Of a stretch of DNA of 26,364 nucleotides, positions 16,938 through 24,050 are shown one piece after another (the stretch's first letter is position 1; every line of letters begins with the position of its first letter). Below the pieces are notes generated by a model. The model was not told the DNA's origin. It did not search any database and saw only the letters and a list, made by a program, of their open reading frames with translations. The stretch covers positions 51,030 to 77,393 of the forward strand of contig DDEU01000040.1 of the NCBI GenBank assembly GCA_002336815.1, in the 5' to 3' direction. The translations under genes were made by a program, and so were the position numbers. This stretch comes from Chitinophagaceae bacterium UBA1946 (GTDB taxonomy: Bacteria; Bacteroidota; Bacteroidia; Chitinophagales; Chitinophagaceae).

Positions 16938-17321
16938 ATGTATCAAACAATAAGGACAGGAATATTTTTTAGGGTATTGGTGATCGTGAGCCTGGTGGCA
17001 GTTATGACCGGTTGTTATTACGACAAGGAGGCCTTGCTTTACCCGGGCAGTAACCAGGTGGTTGATTGCGCTACGGTTCCGGCAACCTTTAGTGCCAATG
17101 TGCTGCCGCTCATTTCAAGTAAATGCGCTATCTCCGGCTGCCACGATGCTACTGCTTCCGGTGGCCTTATTTTCCAGACACATGCACAGATCAGTTCTGC
17201 CAAAGACAGGATCAATGTAAGAGCCGTGGTGGAAAAATCAATGCCTTCGGCCGCACCATTACAACCTGCAGAGATCAGTATTTTAAAATGCTGGATCGAA
17301 AGCGGCGCCCCTAATAATTAA
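16938..17321 (+). CDS. Mono-heme-type cytochrome c lipoprotein with CX4CH site (127 aa)
   Basis: A signal sequence ends in the lipobox VMTGC (Cys26). A single cytochrome c-like module carries CX4CH (C63-AISG-C68-H69) and a likely axial Met in EKSMPSAAP (M102). It ends in CWIESGAPNN, matching the C-terminus of the upstream cytochrome (RKWIEAGAPNN). It is spaced like a member of one operon (11 bp after the previous gene, 29 bp before YceI). The role is presumably periplasmic or outer-membrane-linked electron transfer. Heme attachment at CX4CH is inferred from the motif and not certain. Confidence 0.85.
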   Translation: MYQTIRTGIFFRVLVIVSLVAVMTGCYYDKEALLYPGSNQVVDCATVPATFSANVLPLISSKCAISGCHDATASGGLIFQTHAQISSAKDRINVRAVVEKSMPSAAPLQPAEISILKCWIESGAPNN

Positions 17322-17350
17322 TCTTTTATTAAATAATAAACACGACTACT

Positions 17351-17902
17351 ATGAAAAAAATATTTTTATCAATGGCCGCTTTAATAGCCGTAGCCTGCAC
17401 CGCCACCGCCCAGAAATTCTACACCAAGAACGGGAACATATCTTTTTTCTCTAAAACGAATATGGAGAACATCAAAGCGGATAATAACCAGGTGATGAGT
17501 GTGCTGAATGCACAATCTGGTGAATTGCAGTTTTCCCTGCTGGTAAAAAGTTTCCACTTCCAAAAAGCGTTGATGGAAGAACATTTTAATGAGAATTACC
17601 TGGAAAGCGAAAAATATCCCAAGGCAACATTCAAAGGAAGCATTACAGATGCGGGCAAGGTCAATTTTAAGGCAGACGGTACTTACCCGGTAACAGTGAG
17701 CGGCGACCTTACTATTCACGGGGTTACCAATAAAGCTACTACCAAAGGAAACATCATAGTAAAAGGCGGAAAGATCACGGGCAATTCAGTGTTTGTAGTT
17801 GCGTTGGCAGATTACAAGATCGCCATACCAAAACTGGTGGAAGCCAATATTTCTAAAACCATCGAGATCACCGTCAACTGCCTGTACGATCAAAAAATGT
17901 GA
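17351..17902 (+). CDS. YceI family protein, copy 1
   Basis: A signal peptide (MKKIFLSMAALIAVACTATAQ) precedes a full YceI-like lipocalin domain: GNISFFSKTNMENI, FSLLVKSFHFQKALMEEHFNENYLES, YPKATFKGSI, YPVTVSGDLTIHGVT, FVVALADYKIAIP. YceI proteins bind long isoprenoid chains such as polyprenyl or quinone-like lipids in the periplasm. A second copy (18906-19463) shares the EHFNENYxES block; DNA identity is also high in that block. The gene lies between a cytochrome lipoprotein and a DUF5777 gene, which fits a link to quinone- or electron-transfer-related processes, though that is inference. Confidence 0.93.
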   Translation: MKKIFLSMAALIAVACTATAQKFYTKNGNISFFSKTNMENIKADNNQVMSVLNAQSGELQFSLLVKSFHFQKALMEEHFNENYLESEKYPKATFKGSITDAGKVNFKADGTYPVTVSGDLTIHGVTNKATTKGNIIVKGGKITGNSVFVVALADYKIAIPKLVEANISKTIEITVNCLYDQKM

Positions 17903-17931
17903 TCATCATTACAAATCATTCAAGTTTTTAT

Positions 17932-18840
17932 ATGTTGGAAAGGAAAATCATAGGGTTGTTAATTTTGTGTATAGGCGTTACAGTGAGCTCACGGGCGCAA
18001 CAGGCAGATACTACCGACCTGATGGCGCAACTGGAAAAAGAATCAGATTCTAAAAATGCCACCAATTACACCACCGCCACTTTTAAAACCACCAGGCTCG
18101 TAAACGGTCATACGGTGGAAAATGTTGGAAAAGGCGTACTGGATGTAAAGATCTCTCACCGCTTCGGCACACTTAACAAAGGCGGCTACGAACTGTTTGG
18201 GTTAGACAATGCTACCATGCGCCTTGGCTTTGATTATGGCATTACCCGTTACCTGATGGTGGGTATTGGCCGGAGTACTTTTCAAAAAACCTTTGATGGA
18301 CTGATAAAAATCAAACTATTGAGGCAGTCTTCCGGCAAACGAAATATGCCTATCACACTCAGCTATGTTGGCACCGCCGCTTTAATGAGTTTAAAATGGG
18401 CAGATACCAGCAGGAAGAACTATTTCAGTTCCCGCCTGTCGTACACCCACCAGCTTATCATCGGCAGAAAATTTTCGGATGGCACTTCGCTGCAGCTGAT
18501 GCCAACTTACATCCATCGTAACCTGGCTGTATTGGCAACAGATCCCAACGACCTGTATGCGATCGGTATCGGCGGAAGACAAAAACTAACCAAACGCCTG
18601 AGTTTTAATTTCGAATATTATTACCAGGTCCCCAAATACCGCATCGAAGGCACTACCAATCCTTTGTCTGTTGGTTTTGACATTGAAACAGGCGGCCACG
18701 TTTTTCAATTGCATTTTACCAACACAACCGGTATGACGGAGAAGAACTTTATTACAGGCACCACTGGTAAGTGGGAGAAAGGTGATGTGCTGTTTGGTTT
18801 TAACATTTCCAGGGTGTTCACACTGGGAAAGGGAAGATAA
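17932..18840 (+). CDS. DUF5777-type beta-barrel protein (302 aa)
   Basis: The ATG at 17932 gives a clean signal peptide (MLERKIIGLLILCIGVTVSSRAQ). A GTG at 17899 that overlaps the YceI stop is also in frame. The mature protein has alternating beta strands and many aromatic residues (VLDVKISHRFGTLNKGGYELFGLDN, MRLGFDYGITRYLMVGIG, LTKRLSFNFEYYYQVP, HVFQLHFTNTTGM) and ends in FNISRVFTLGKGR. The pattern fits the DUF5777 barrel family of Bacteroidota; assignment is from recall. It is likely an outer-membrane protein. It sits between two YceI genes, suggesting that the three act together. Confidence 0.82.
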   Translation: MLERKIIGLLILCIGVTVSSRAQQADTTDLMAQLEKESDSKNATNYTTATFKTTRLVNGHTVENVGKGVLDVKISHRFGTLNKGGYELFGLDNATMRLGFDYGITRYLMVGIGRSTFQKTFDGLIKIKLLRQSSGKRNMPITLSYVGTAALMSLKWADTSRKNYFSSRLSYTHQLIIGRKFSDGTSLQLMPTYIHRNLAVLATDPNDLYAIGIGGRQKLTKRLSFNFEYYYQVPKYRIEGTTNPLSVGFDIETGGHVFQLHFTNTTGMTEKNFITGTTGKWEKGDVLFGFNISRVFTLGKGR

Positions 18841-18859
18841 AATTGTGATAGTGGTTACC

Positions 18860-18887
18860 TTGCGAAACAAAATTTTTAGCTATCTTG
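18860..18887 (+). promoter_or_regulatory. Possible promoter before the second YceI gene
   Basis: A TTG (18860-18862) is followed after 18 nt by TATCTTG (18881-18887), which resembles TAnnTTTG less one T. It lies 18 nt before the ATG at 18906. It could provide internal expression of the second YceI, kinase and regulator genes, in the only large gap (65 bp) of the block. Confidence 0.35.
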
Positions 18888-18905
18888 ACCGCCTTCAAAA
18901 CCTGT

Positions 18906-19463
18906 ATGGTCAAAGGATTAAAAATATTGTTCTTTACTGCAATTCTTTTTGCTGCTGCCGCATACAGGCCTGCGGCACTGGTATATAAAGTTACCAATGG
19001 CTCCATTGCATTCCGTTCCGATGCGCCGCTCGAAATGATCAAAGCTTCCAGCGATGAACTGGCCGGGCTGGTAGATACAGACAGGAAACAGTTTGCCTTT
19101 CGCATTAAAATGAATTCCTTTAAAGGGTTTAACAGCCTGCTGCAGAAAGAACATTTTAATGAGAACTATATGGAAAGCGACAAATTTCCCTATGCAGCGT
19201 TTGAAGGAAAGTTGATCGAAGACATCGACTACAGCAAGCAGGGCACTTACAATGTTAGGGCAAAAGGAAATTTCACCGTACACGGTGTTACGCAGGAAAG
19301 GATCATAAAGGTAGACCTTACCATAAAAGACAGATCCATTTCTGTAAGATCCACTTTTACCGTGTTGCTGGCAGATCACAATATCACCATTCCAAAAGTG
19401 GTACATGAAAAATTAGCTTCGGAGATCAAAGTAGACGTAAAGGCCGAAATGGCCATTCCATAA
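18906..19463 (+). CDS. YceI family protein, copy 2
   Basis: The start ATG at 18906 gives a short signal-like N-terminus (MVKGLKILFFTAILFAAAAY); a TTG at 18885 is in frame. The domain runs YKVTNGSIAFRSDAPLEMI, FRIKMNSFKGFNSLLQKEHFNENYMES, YAAFEGKLIED, YNVRAKGNFTVHGVT and FTVLLADHNITIP. It is clearly paralogous to the YceI at 17351-17902, with the same EHFNENYxES and HGVT blocks, but diverged elsewhere. It is expected to be periplasmic and to bind isoprenoid-type lipids. The histidine kinase gene follows 10 bp downstream, so expression is likely linked to the sensor pair. Confidence 0.92.
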   Translation: MVKGLKILFFTAILFAAAAYRPAALVYKVTNGSIAFRSDAPLEMIKASSDELAGLVDTDRKQFAFRIKMNSFKGFNSLLQKEHFNENYMESDKFPYAAFEGKLIEDIDYSKQGTYNVRAKGNFTVHGVTQERIIKVDLTIKDRSISVRSTFTVLLADHNITIPKVVHEKLASEIKVDVKAEMAIP

Positions 19464-19473
19464 TTCAATTTTT

Positions 19474-22374
19474 ATGCTGCAGAAAAAGTATCACTGTGTT
19501 GCCGGGATTGTACTTTTTCTGTTGGCCGCCTGTCCTGCTCTGGCACAGGTTCCGGGCTACAAAAGTTTTACACCAGAAGACAATACTGAAAAGATATTCT
19601 CCATTTATAAAGATGCGGATGGCTATCTTTTGATTGGCAGCAATAACGGCCTGTATAAATTTGATGGCAACCGCTTTAAAAAGATCGAGTCCGGCAAACC
19701 TTCGCTGGCAGACACCGTTACCGCTATTTTCCAGGACCGCAGCAAACACATTTGGGTGGGATATCAAAGCGGCCGCATTGCAAAAACAACGGGTGGAATA
19801 TTACAATACATCGAACCTGAAGAAGGCACGCCTAAAAAAAGGATCACTTCATTTTTACAGGATCAGCAAAACAATATCTGGTTCAGCACCAGGGGCGAAG
19901 GCATCTATCATTTCAACAACAAACGACTGTACCTCATTAATGAAGAAAACGGCTTGAAGGACCTGAATGTGTACAGCATGGCAGCCGCATCCAATGGCGA
20001 TGTGATCGCTGCCACTGACCAGGGTCTTGCGATTTGCAGTGCCGGTGGATCAAAACAGGTTGTTACCATGATCGATCCGGCGCATGGCCTGCCGGATTAT
20101 ATTGTTACTTCCATTGCGCCTGCGGGCAAAAATAAATTCTGGATCGGGTTGCAGGACAAGGGTATTTGCCTGTACGATCATAGCACAAAAAGTATTACTG
20201 TTCCATCGTCCGTTGCCGGGTGGAATAAAGGCCAGGTAAATGCGCTGTACTATGCTGCGGACAATGTATGGATCACTACACAGGATAGCGGCCTTCTTCG
20301 CTACGCTCCGCTGGATAACCAACTGGAATCAGTACCGGTGCTCACTCCGCAACAAAAAAGCATGGGCAGCCTTGTTGAAGACAACCAGGGCAATATGTGG
20401 TTTGTGGTGGATAACAACACGCTGGTAAGAGCATCCTGCAATGCCCTGCAGCTGCACCATCTTTATGAAGCTGATTTTTATCTAACGGTACATACCATAC
20501 TTGTTGATCATGAAAAAAATTACTGGGCAGGTACCGATATGGCGGTATTAAAATACCATTACAACGGGCAACGTGTTATTTCCGAAAAATATCCTGTTGC
20601 AGGGCTGGATATGAAAACCGATATCACCAGTTTGTACCAGGATAAGTACAACAATATCTGGATAGGTACCATGGGCAAGGGGATTTTTTTATTGGATCCT
20701 GCCACCGGGCAAACCAGGCAGCTCACCGAAGCACAGCCTGCCGGAAGCATTCTCTCTATTACCGGTAATGACAATACTGTTTGTACGGCAGGGCTCGAAG
20801 GTGCCATGGTATTTGAACTGCAGGCTGAAAATGATGTGATCAGCAATACCTACCGGTTCACACGCTACAATAACATTCAAACGATCGGCAGTACGTATAT
20901 CTATAGTGTTTTTAAAGACAGTAAACAACGCCTGTGGTTTGCAACAGATGGAAAAGGTGTCACCATGCTGGATAAAGGAGTGTTCACCCATTATAACCGG
21001 TTGAACGGCCTTAAAGATGAGCATGTTTATTCTGTAACAGAAGATGGCAAAGGAAATATCTGGTTCAGCACTAGCAGTGCAGGTATTTATTCTTTTGATG
21101 GAAGCAGGTTTAAGAACTACAGCATTAAAGAAGGACTCAGCAGCTTGTCTGTTTCTGCTATCAAAACAGACAGGCTGGGTAATATCGTGGTGATACACAA
21201 AGATGGAATTGACATCATTAACACCCGGACAGGGAACTTTTCCTATATCAATAGTGAGTTGGGTGTTTCGGGTATCAATGATAACCTGGGTGCTGTATGT
21301 ACAGATGACAAAGGAAATGTTTTTGTAGGGACCGAAAAAGGAGTATTGCAATACACAGCACCCGATAATGCGACGACGGTACCTGCAACCATTATTGAAA
21401 GTGTTCAGTTGTTTTTAAAAGATATTGATACTGTTGCAACACACCAGTTTGAATCTGATGAAAACAATCTCCGGTTCAACTTTACCGGTCTTTACCTTAC
21501 CGACCCGGAAAATATATTTTACCAGTATAAACTGGAGGGGCTGGATACCACCTGGCAGTTGACCACCGATAACAGCATTGCGTTTCCCAAACTCCCCCCG
21601 GGCAATTATACATTCAGGGTAAGATCCGCCCTTAATAAAAATTTCGACAATGTATCGGAAACGGCTTACAGCTTTGAAATATCAAAACCAGTATGGAGAA
21701 GGTGGTGGTTCATTACCGGCTGCATTGTATTGTTTGCAGGTTTACTGTATTGGTACATCAAAAGAAGGGAAGCCCATTTAACCCATGTAGAAAGATTGCA
21801 GGGAGAGAAGATCAAATTTGAATTTGAAGTGCTTCGCAACCAGGTGAACCCACATTTCTTATTCAACAGTTTCAATACACTTATTTCTACCATTGAAGAC
21901 AATCCCAAAACGGCAGTGGAGTATGTAGAACATTTATCTGACTTTTTCAGGAACATTGTAAACTACCGTGATAAGAATACCATTTCATTAAAGGAAGAAA
22001 TATTGTTACTGCAGGATTATTTATACCTGCAGCAAAAACGGTATGGCGAACACCTGCAATTGCGGATATCGATCGATGAACAGGCGCAGGAAAATATTTA
22101 CCTGCCACCGCTTACCCTGCAGTTGCTTACTGAAAATGCCATCAAGCACAATGTAGTTTCAAGAGAAGCGGCGTTGCTGATAGAGCTGCGTGCAGAAGAA
22201 CACTACGTTATTGTACAAAACAATATCAATAAAAAAATACAACAGGAAAAAGGTACCGGCATGGGCTTGCCGAATATTGTAAGCCGCTATGCCTTACTAA
22301 GCGATCAACCGGTGCTGATAAAAAATACCGGGCAGGATTTTATTGTATGCCTGCCTGTTTTAAAACACGATTAA
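19474..22374 (+). CDS. Propeller/Y_Y_Y sensor histidine kinase, LytS class (His_kinase)
   Basis: A signal peptide (MLQKKYHCVAGIVLFLLAACPALAQ) is followed by a large periplasmic sensor of two-component-regulator propeller repeats (about 45-640; for example HIWVGYQSGRI, NIWFSTRGEGIYHF, RLWFATDGKGVTML, NVFVGTEKGVLQY). A Y_Y_Y domain (about 660-735; FYQYKLEGLDTTW) and a transmembrane helix (about 743-761) come next. The cytoplasmic part is a LytS-like kinase with QVNPHFLFNSFNTL (phosphoacceptor His about 794), an N box (TENAIKHNV) and a C-terminal ATPase glycine motif (GTGMGLPNI). It ends 1 nt before its LytTR partner. It has no receiver domain, unlike hybrid systems. The ligand is unknown; the neighbouring envelope redox genes are candidate targets. 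Confidence 0.95.
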   Translation: MLQKKYHCVAGIVLFLLAACPALAQVPGYKSFTPEDNTEKIFSIYKDADGYLLIGSNNGLYKFDGNRFKKIESGKPSLADTVTAIFQDRSKHIWVGYQSGRIAKTTGGILQYIEPEEGTPKKRITSFLQDQQNNIWFSTRGEGIYHFNNKRLYLINEENGLKDLNVYSMAAASNGDVIAATDQGLAICSAGGSKQVVTMIDPAHGLPDYIVTSIAPAGKNKFWIGLQDKGICLYDHSTKSITVPSSVAGWNKGQVNALYYAADNVWITTQDSGLLRYAPLDNQLESVPVLTPQQKSMGSLVEDNQGNMWFVVDNNTLVRASCNALQLHHLYEADFYLTVHTILVDHEKNYWAGTDMAVLKYHYNGQRVISEKYPVAGLDMKTDITSLYQDKYNNIWIGTMGKGIFLLDPATGQTRQLTEAQPAGSILSITGNDNTVCTAGLEGAMVFELQAENDVISNTYRFTRYNNIQTIGSTYIYSVFKDSKQRLWFATDGKGVTMLDKGVFTHYNRLNGLKDEHVYSVTEDGKGNIWFSTSSAGIYSFDGSRFKNYSIKEGLSSLSVSAIKTDRLGNIVVIHKDGIDIINTRTGNFSYINSELGVSGINDNLGAVCTDDKGNVFVGTEKGVLQYTAPDNATTVPATIIESVQLFLKDIDTVATHQFESDENNLRFNFTGLYLTDPENIFYQYKLEGLDTTWQLTTDNSIAFPKLPPGNYTFRVRSALNKNFDNVSETAYSFEISKPVWRRWWFITGCIVLFAGLLYWYIKRREAHLTHVERLQGEKIKFEFEVLRNQVNPHFLFNSFNTLISTIEDNPKTAVEYVEHLSDFFRNIVNYRDKNTISLKEEILLLQDYLYLQQKRYGEHLQLRISIDEQAQENIYLPPLTLQLLTENAIKHNVVSREAALLIELRAEEHYVIVQNNINKKIQQEKGTGMGLPNIVSRYALLSDQPVLIKNTGQDFIVCLPVLKHD

Positions 22375-22375
22375 T

Positions 22376-23146
22376 ATGAAAATTCTATTGCTTGAAGATG
22401 AAGACCCCGCCGCAAAAAGGCTGGAAAAGCTACTAAAGGAAATTGAACCGGGTGTTACTATTCCGCAAAACATTGTGAGTGTTGCATCGGGTGTAAAATG
22501 GCTGAAAGAAAATCCTTTGCCAGACCTTATCATTTCAGACATCCAGTTGGCCGATGGCCTGAGCTTTGAAATATTCAGGCAGGTGCAAACGCTTTGCCCG
22601 GTGATTTTTACAACGGCCTATGATCAGTATGCCATTGAAGCCTTTAAGGTAAACAGCATCGACTACCTTTTAAAGCCGGTTAAAAAAGAAGCGCTTGCTG
22701 CGGCCATCGATAAATATAAAAAACTATCTGCATCAAAACAATCTGCCCTGCCCGATATCAGCAAACTGCTGGAAGCAATGGCATCAGGAGAGCAGCAGTC
22801 AAAATATAAAAAGCGCTTTGCGGTGCGCTATGGCGAACATTTAAAAACCATCAGTATTGATGAGGCAGCCTATTTTTATACAGAAGATAAAATCAATTTT
22901 CTCACCACCAAAGAAGGCCGCCGGTACACCATTGATTTTAATTTGGATTCATTGGAATCAATGCTTGATCCGCATGTATTTTTCCGCATCAACCGGCAAT
23001 ACATTATTGGCATCAGTGCCATTGCCGAGATGTTTGCGTATTCAAAAAGCAGGGTACTGGTAAAATTAAACCCGCCTGCAAAACATGAAACCATCGTAAG
23101 TACCGAACGTTCCGGCGATTTTAAATTGTGGCTGGGAGATGCGTAA
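22376..23146 (+). CDS. LytTR-family response regulator (256 aa)
   Basis: The receiver domain shows LLLEDEDPAA, the phosphoacceptor Asp in LIISDIQLADG (D55), TTAYDQYAIEAF and the conserved Lys in DYLLKPV (K100). A linker leads to a C-terminal LytTR DNA-binding domain (about 145-250; FAVRYGEHLKTISIDEAAYF, FFRINRQYIIGISAI, FKLWLGDA). It starts 1 nt after the kinase stop, so the two are translationally coupled and form one two-component pair. Hairpins at 23180-23211 and 23231-23262 follow the gene. Confidence 0.95.
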   Translation: MKILLLEDEDPAAKRLEKLLKEIEPGVTIPQNIVSVASGVKWLKENPLPDLIISDIQLADGLSFEIFRQVQTLCPVIFTTAYDQYAIEAFKVNSIDYLLKPVKKEALAAAIDKYKKLSASKQSALPDISKLLEAMASGEQQSKYKKRFAVRYGEHLKTISIDEAAYFYTEDKINFLTTKEGRRYTIDFNLDSLESMLDPHVFFRINRQYIIGISAIAEMFAYSKSRVLVKLNPPAKHETIVSTERSGDFKLWLGDA

Positions 23147-23148
23147 TC

Positions 23149-23181
23149 GTCAGTCGTGAATAGTGAATAGTCAGTAGTCAA
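23149..23181 (+). repeat. Intergenic low-complexity repeat (GTGAATAGTGAATAGTCAG type)
   Basis: Short related words (GTCAGTC, GTGAATA, GTGAATA, GTCAGTA, GTCAATG) run in an almost heptad-spaced series just after the LytTR gene. Such strings are common between genes in Bacteroidota and encode meaningless TDYSLFTTD-like peptides on the opposite strand. Confidence 0.6.
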
Positions 23182-23211
23182 TGGCCGGCATTCGTTAGCG
23201 TGCTGGCCATT
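23180..23211 (+). terminator. Hairpin after the LytTR response regulator
   Basis: An 11-bp stem (AATGGCCGGCA at 23180-23190, TGCTGGCCATT at 23201-23211, one G-U-type pair) encloses a 10-nt loop. It sits 34 nt after the stop. No T tract follows, so its function as a terminator is uncertain. Confidence 0.4.
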
Positions 23212-23230
23212 CACATAGGGATAAAATAGA

Positions 23231-23262
23231 TCCACCGGTCAAAAATGAATTGAACCGGTGGA
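23231..23262 (-). terminator. Hairpin between convergent genes
   Basis: Perfect 9-bp arms (TCCACCGGT at 23231-23239, ACCGGTGGA at 23254-23262) enclose a 14-nt loop that can pair further. Read on the minus strand, a T-rich tail (TCTATTTTA) follows, so it could terminate the PepSY-like gene, whose stop lies 41 nt upstream. It may also help stop the plus-strand operon. Confidence 0.5.
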
Positions 23263-23302
23263 CGAACGGATTATCAGAAATTAAAAACGGGACAACTTTT
23301 TA

Positions 23303-23605
23303 TTATGCTGCTTCAGATTTAATCAACGCACCTGCAGCCGTGAAGGTTGCTTCCCAGGCCACTCCGTTTTTTGTGAAATGAGCCCTGTAAGTGCCATCAT
23401 TTCTTAATCCCCACTGCTGTACGGTTACATTGCCAAATTTTGCTGTAAAGGCCGCTGCTACAGCTGTTGGCGGCGTGGTGATCTTATCTTCTGAGCCAGA
23501 CGAAGATGAGCTGCTGCTTGACGTACTGTTATTAGCCGGCAGCGACTGTTTGGTACAGGAAGTAACTGCGATTGCAATGGAAAGGATCAATATTAACTTT
23601 TTCAT
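23303..23605 (-). CDS. Small PepSY-like (DUF2874-type) lipoprotein (100 aa)
   Basis: The start ATG at 23605 gives a lipoprotein signal (MKKLILILSIAIAVTSC; Cys17). A low-complexity linker of eight serines (about 30-37) follows. The C-terminal part, with AAFTAKFGNVTVQQWGL, GTYRAHFTKNGVAWEATF and AAGALIKSE, resembles one repeat of the PepSY-like domain found in Bacteroidota envelope proteins; assignment is by pattern and moderate. The frame continues upstream to 23752, but that part overlaps a promoter box and looks non-coding. It lies alone between the LytTR operon and metH and is presumably monocistronic. Function unknown. Confidence 0.75.
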   Translation of the reverse strand: MKKLILILSIAIAVTSCTKQSLPANNSTSSSSSSSSGSEDKITTPPTAVAAAFTAKFGNVTVQQWGLRNDGTYRAHFTKNGVAWEATFTAAGALIKSEAA

Positions 23606-23634
23606 GTTGAATGTTTTTGCGGTGAATGATGGAT

Positions 23635-23642
23635 CAAAAATA
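23635..23642 (-). promoter_or_regulatory. -7 promoter box (TATTTTTG on minus strand)
   Basis: The plus-strand CAAAAATA reads TATTTTTG on the minus strand and matches TAnnTTTG. It lies 29 nt upstream of the lipoprotein start at 23605 and supports that start. No TTG lies at the -33 distance. Confidence 0.5.
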
Positions 23643-23751
23643 GAATGGCACAGCAGCTTATTAAAACGAATGTTACTGATCGGGTATAATGAAGGGTTGG
23701 ACAGGAAAATAAAATGTCTCAATCCTTTTATCGCATAGCGAAAGCATAACA

Positions 23752-23783
23752 TTTTGTAAAACGGCCCACTTGCTTTACTTTTG
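23752..23783 (+). promoter_or_regulatory. Near-consensus Bacteroidota promoter upstream of metH
   Basis: A TTTTG element (23752-23756) is followed after 19 nt by TACTTTTG (23776-23783), an exact TAnnTTTG match at correct spacing. It is the best promoter in the window. Transcription would begin near 23790, giving a metH leader of about 260 nt. Confidence 0.65.
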
Positions 23784-23842
23784 CATCGTTTACAGGCGGA
23801 TTTGTTTATTGTTCGGCCACATCCCCGGTGCTGGGTTCAGAT

Positions 23843-23995
23843 AGCATCGAAGGAACGGAACTAATAAACGTTACAAAACTCTCACCTAGGTTTTCCGGCG
23901 TTTATAGTTCAGGGCTTAACAGGCTGTAACCAGCGATGGTACTGGTATTGGTGTGCTGCAGTTGTCCTGCACATCGTTGAAGCGTCCTTGATGCT
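23843..23995 (+). ncRNA. Candidate structured leader RNA of metH (cis-regulatory)
   Basis: The metH leader can fold into a nested structure. The outer stem pairs AGCATCGAAGGA (23843-23854, one bulged G) with TCCTTGATGCT (23985-23995), extended inward by CG pairs. Inside are two arms. P2 is a 12-bp stem with one bulged A (GAACTAATAAACG at 23858-23870 with CGTTTATAGTTC at 23899-23910), topped by AAAACT/GGTTTT around a short loop. P3 pairs CAGCGATG (23931-23938) with CATCGTTG (23972-23979) and holds a TGCAG/CTGCA hairpin. It sits 55 nt before metH and behind a strong promoter, so a riboswitch or other attenuator is plausible. I recognise no SAM, SAH or cobalamin core motif. The fold was drawn by eye. 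Confidence 0.45.
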
Positions 23996-24050
23996 GCAAC
24001 AATTTCATCCTCGGCCCATCGTTTATTATTAACGGTTTAAAATTAAGAGT

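Noticed and set aside
23784..24050. Possible SAM-I, SAH or cobalamin riboswitch
   Set aside because: The core motifs I know for these (for example the B12 box or the SAM-I AGAG/GCAACC elements) are not found, so no named class is claimed.
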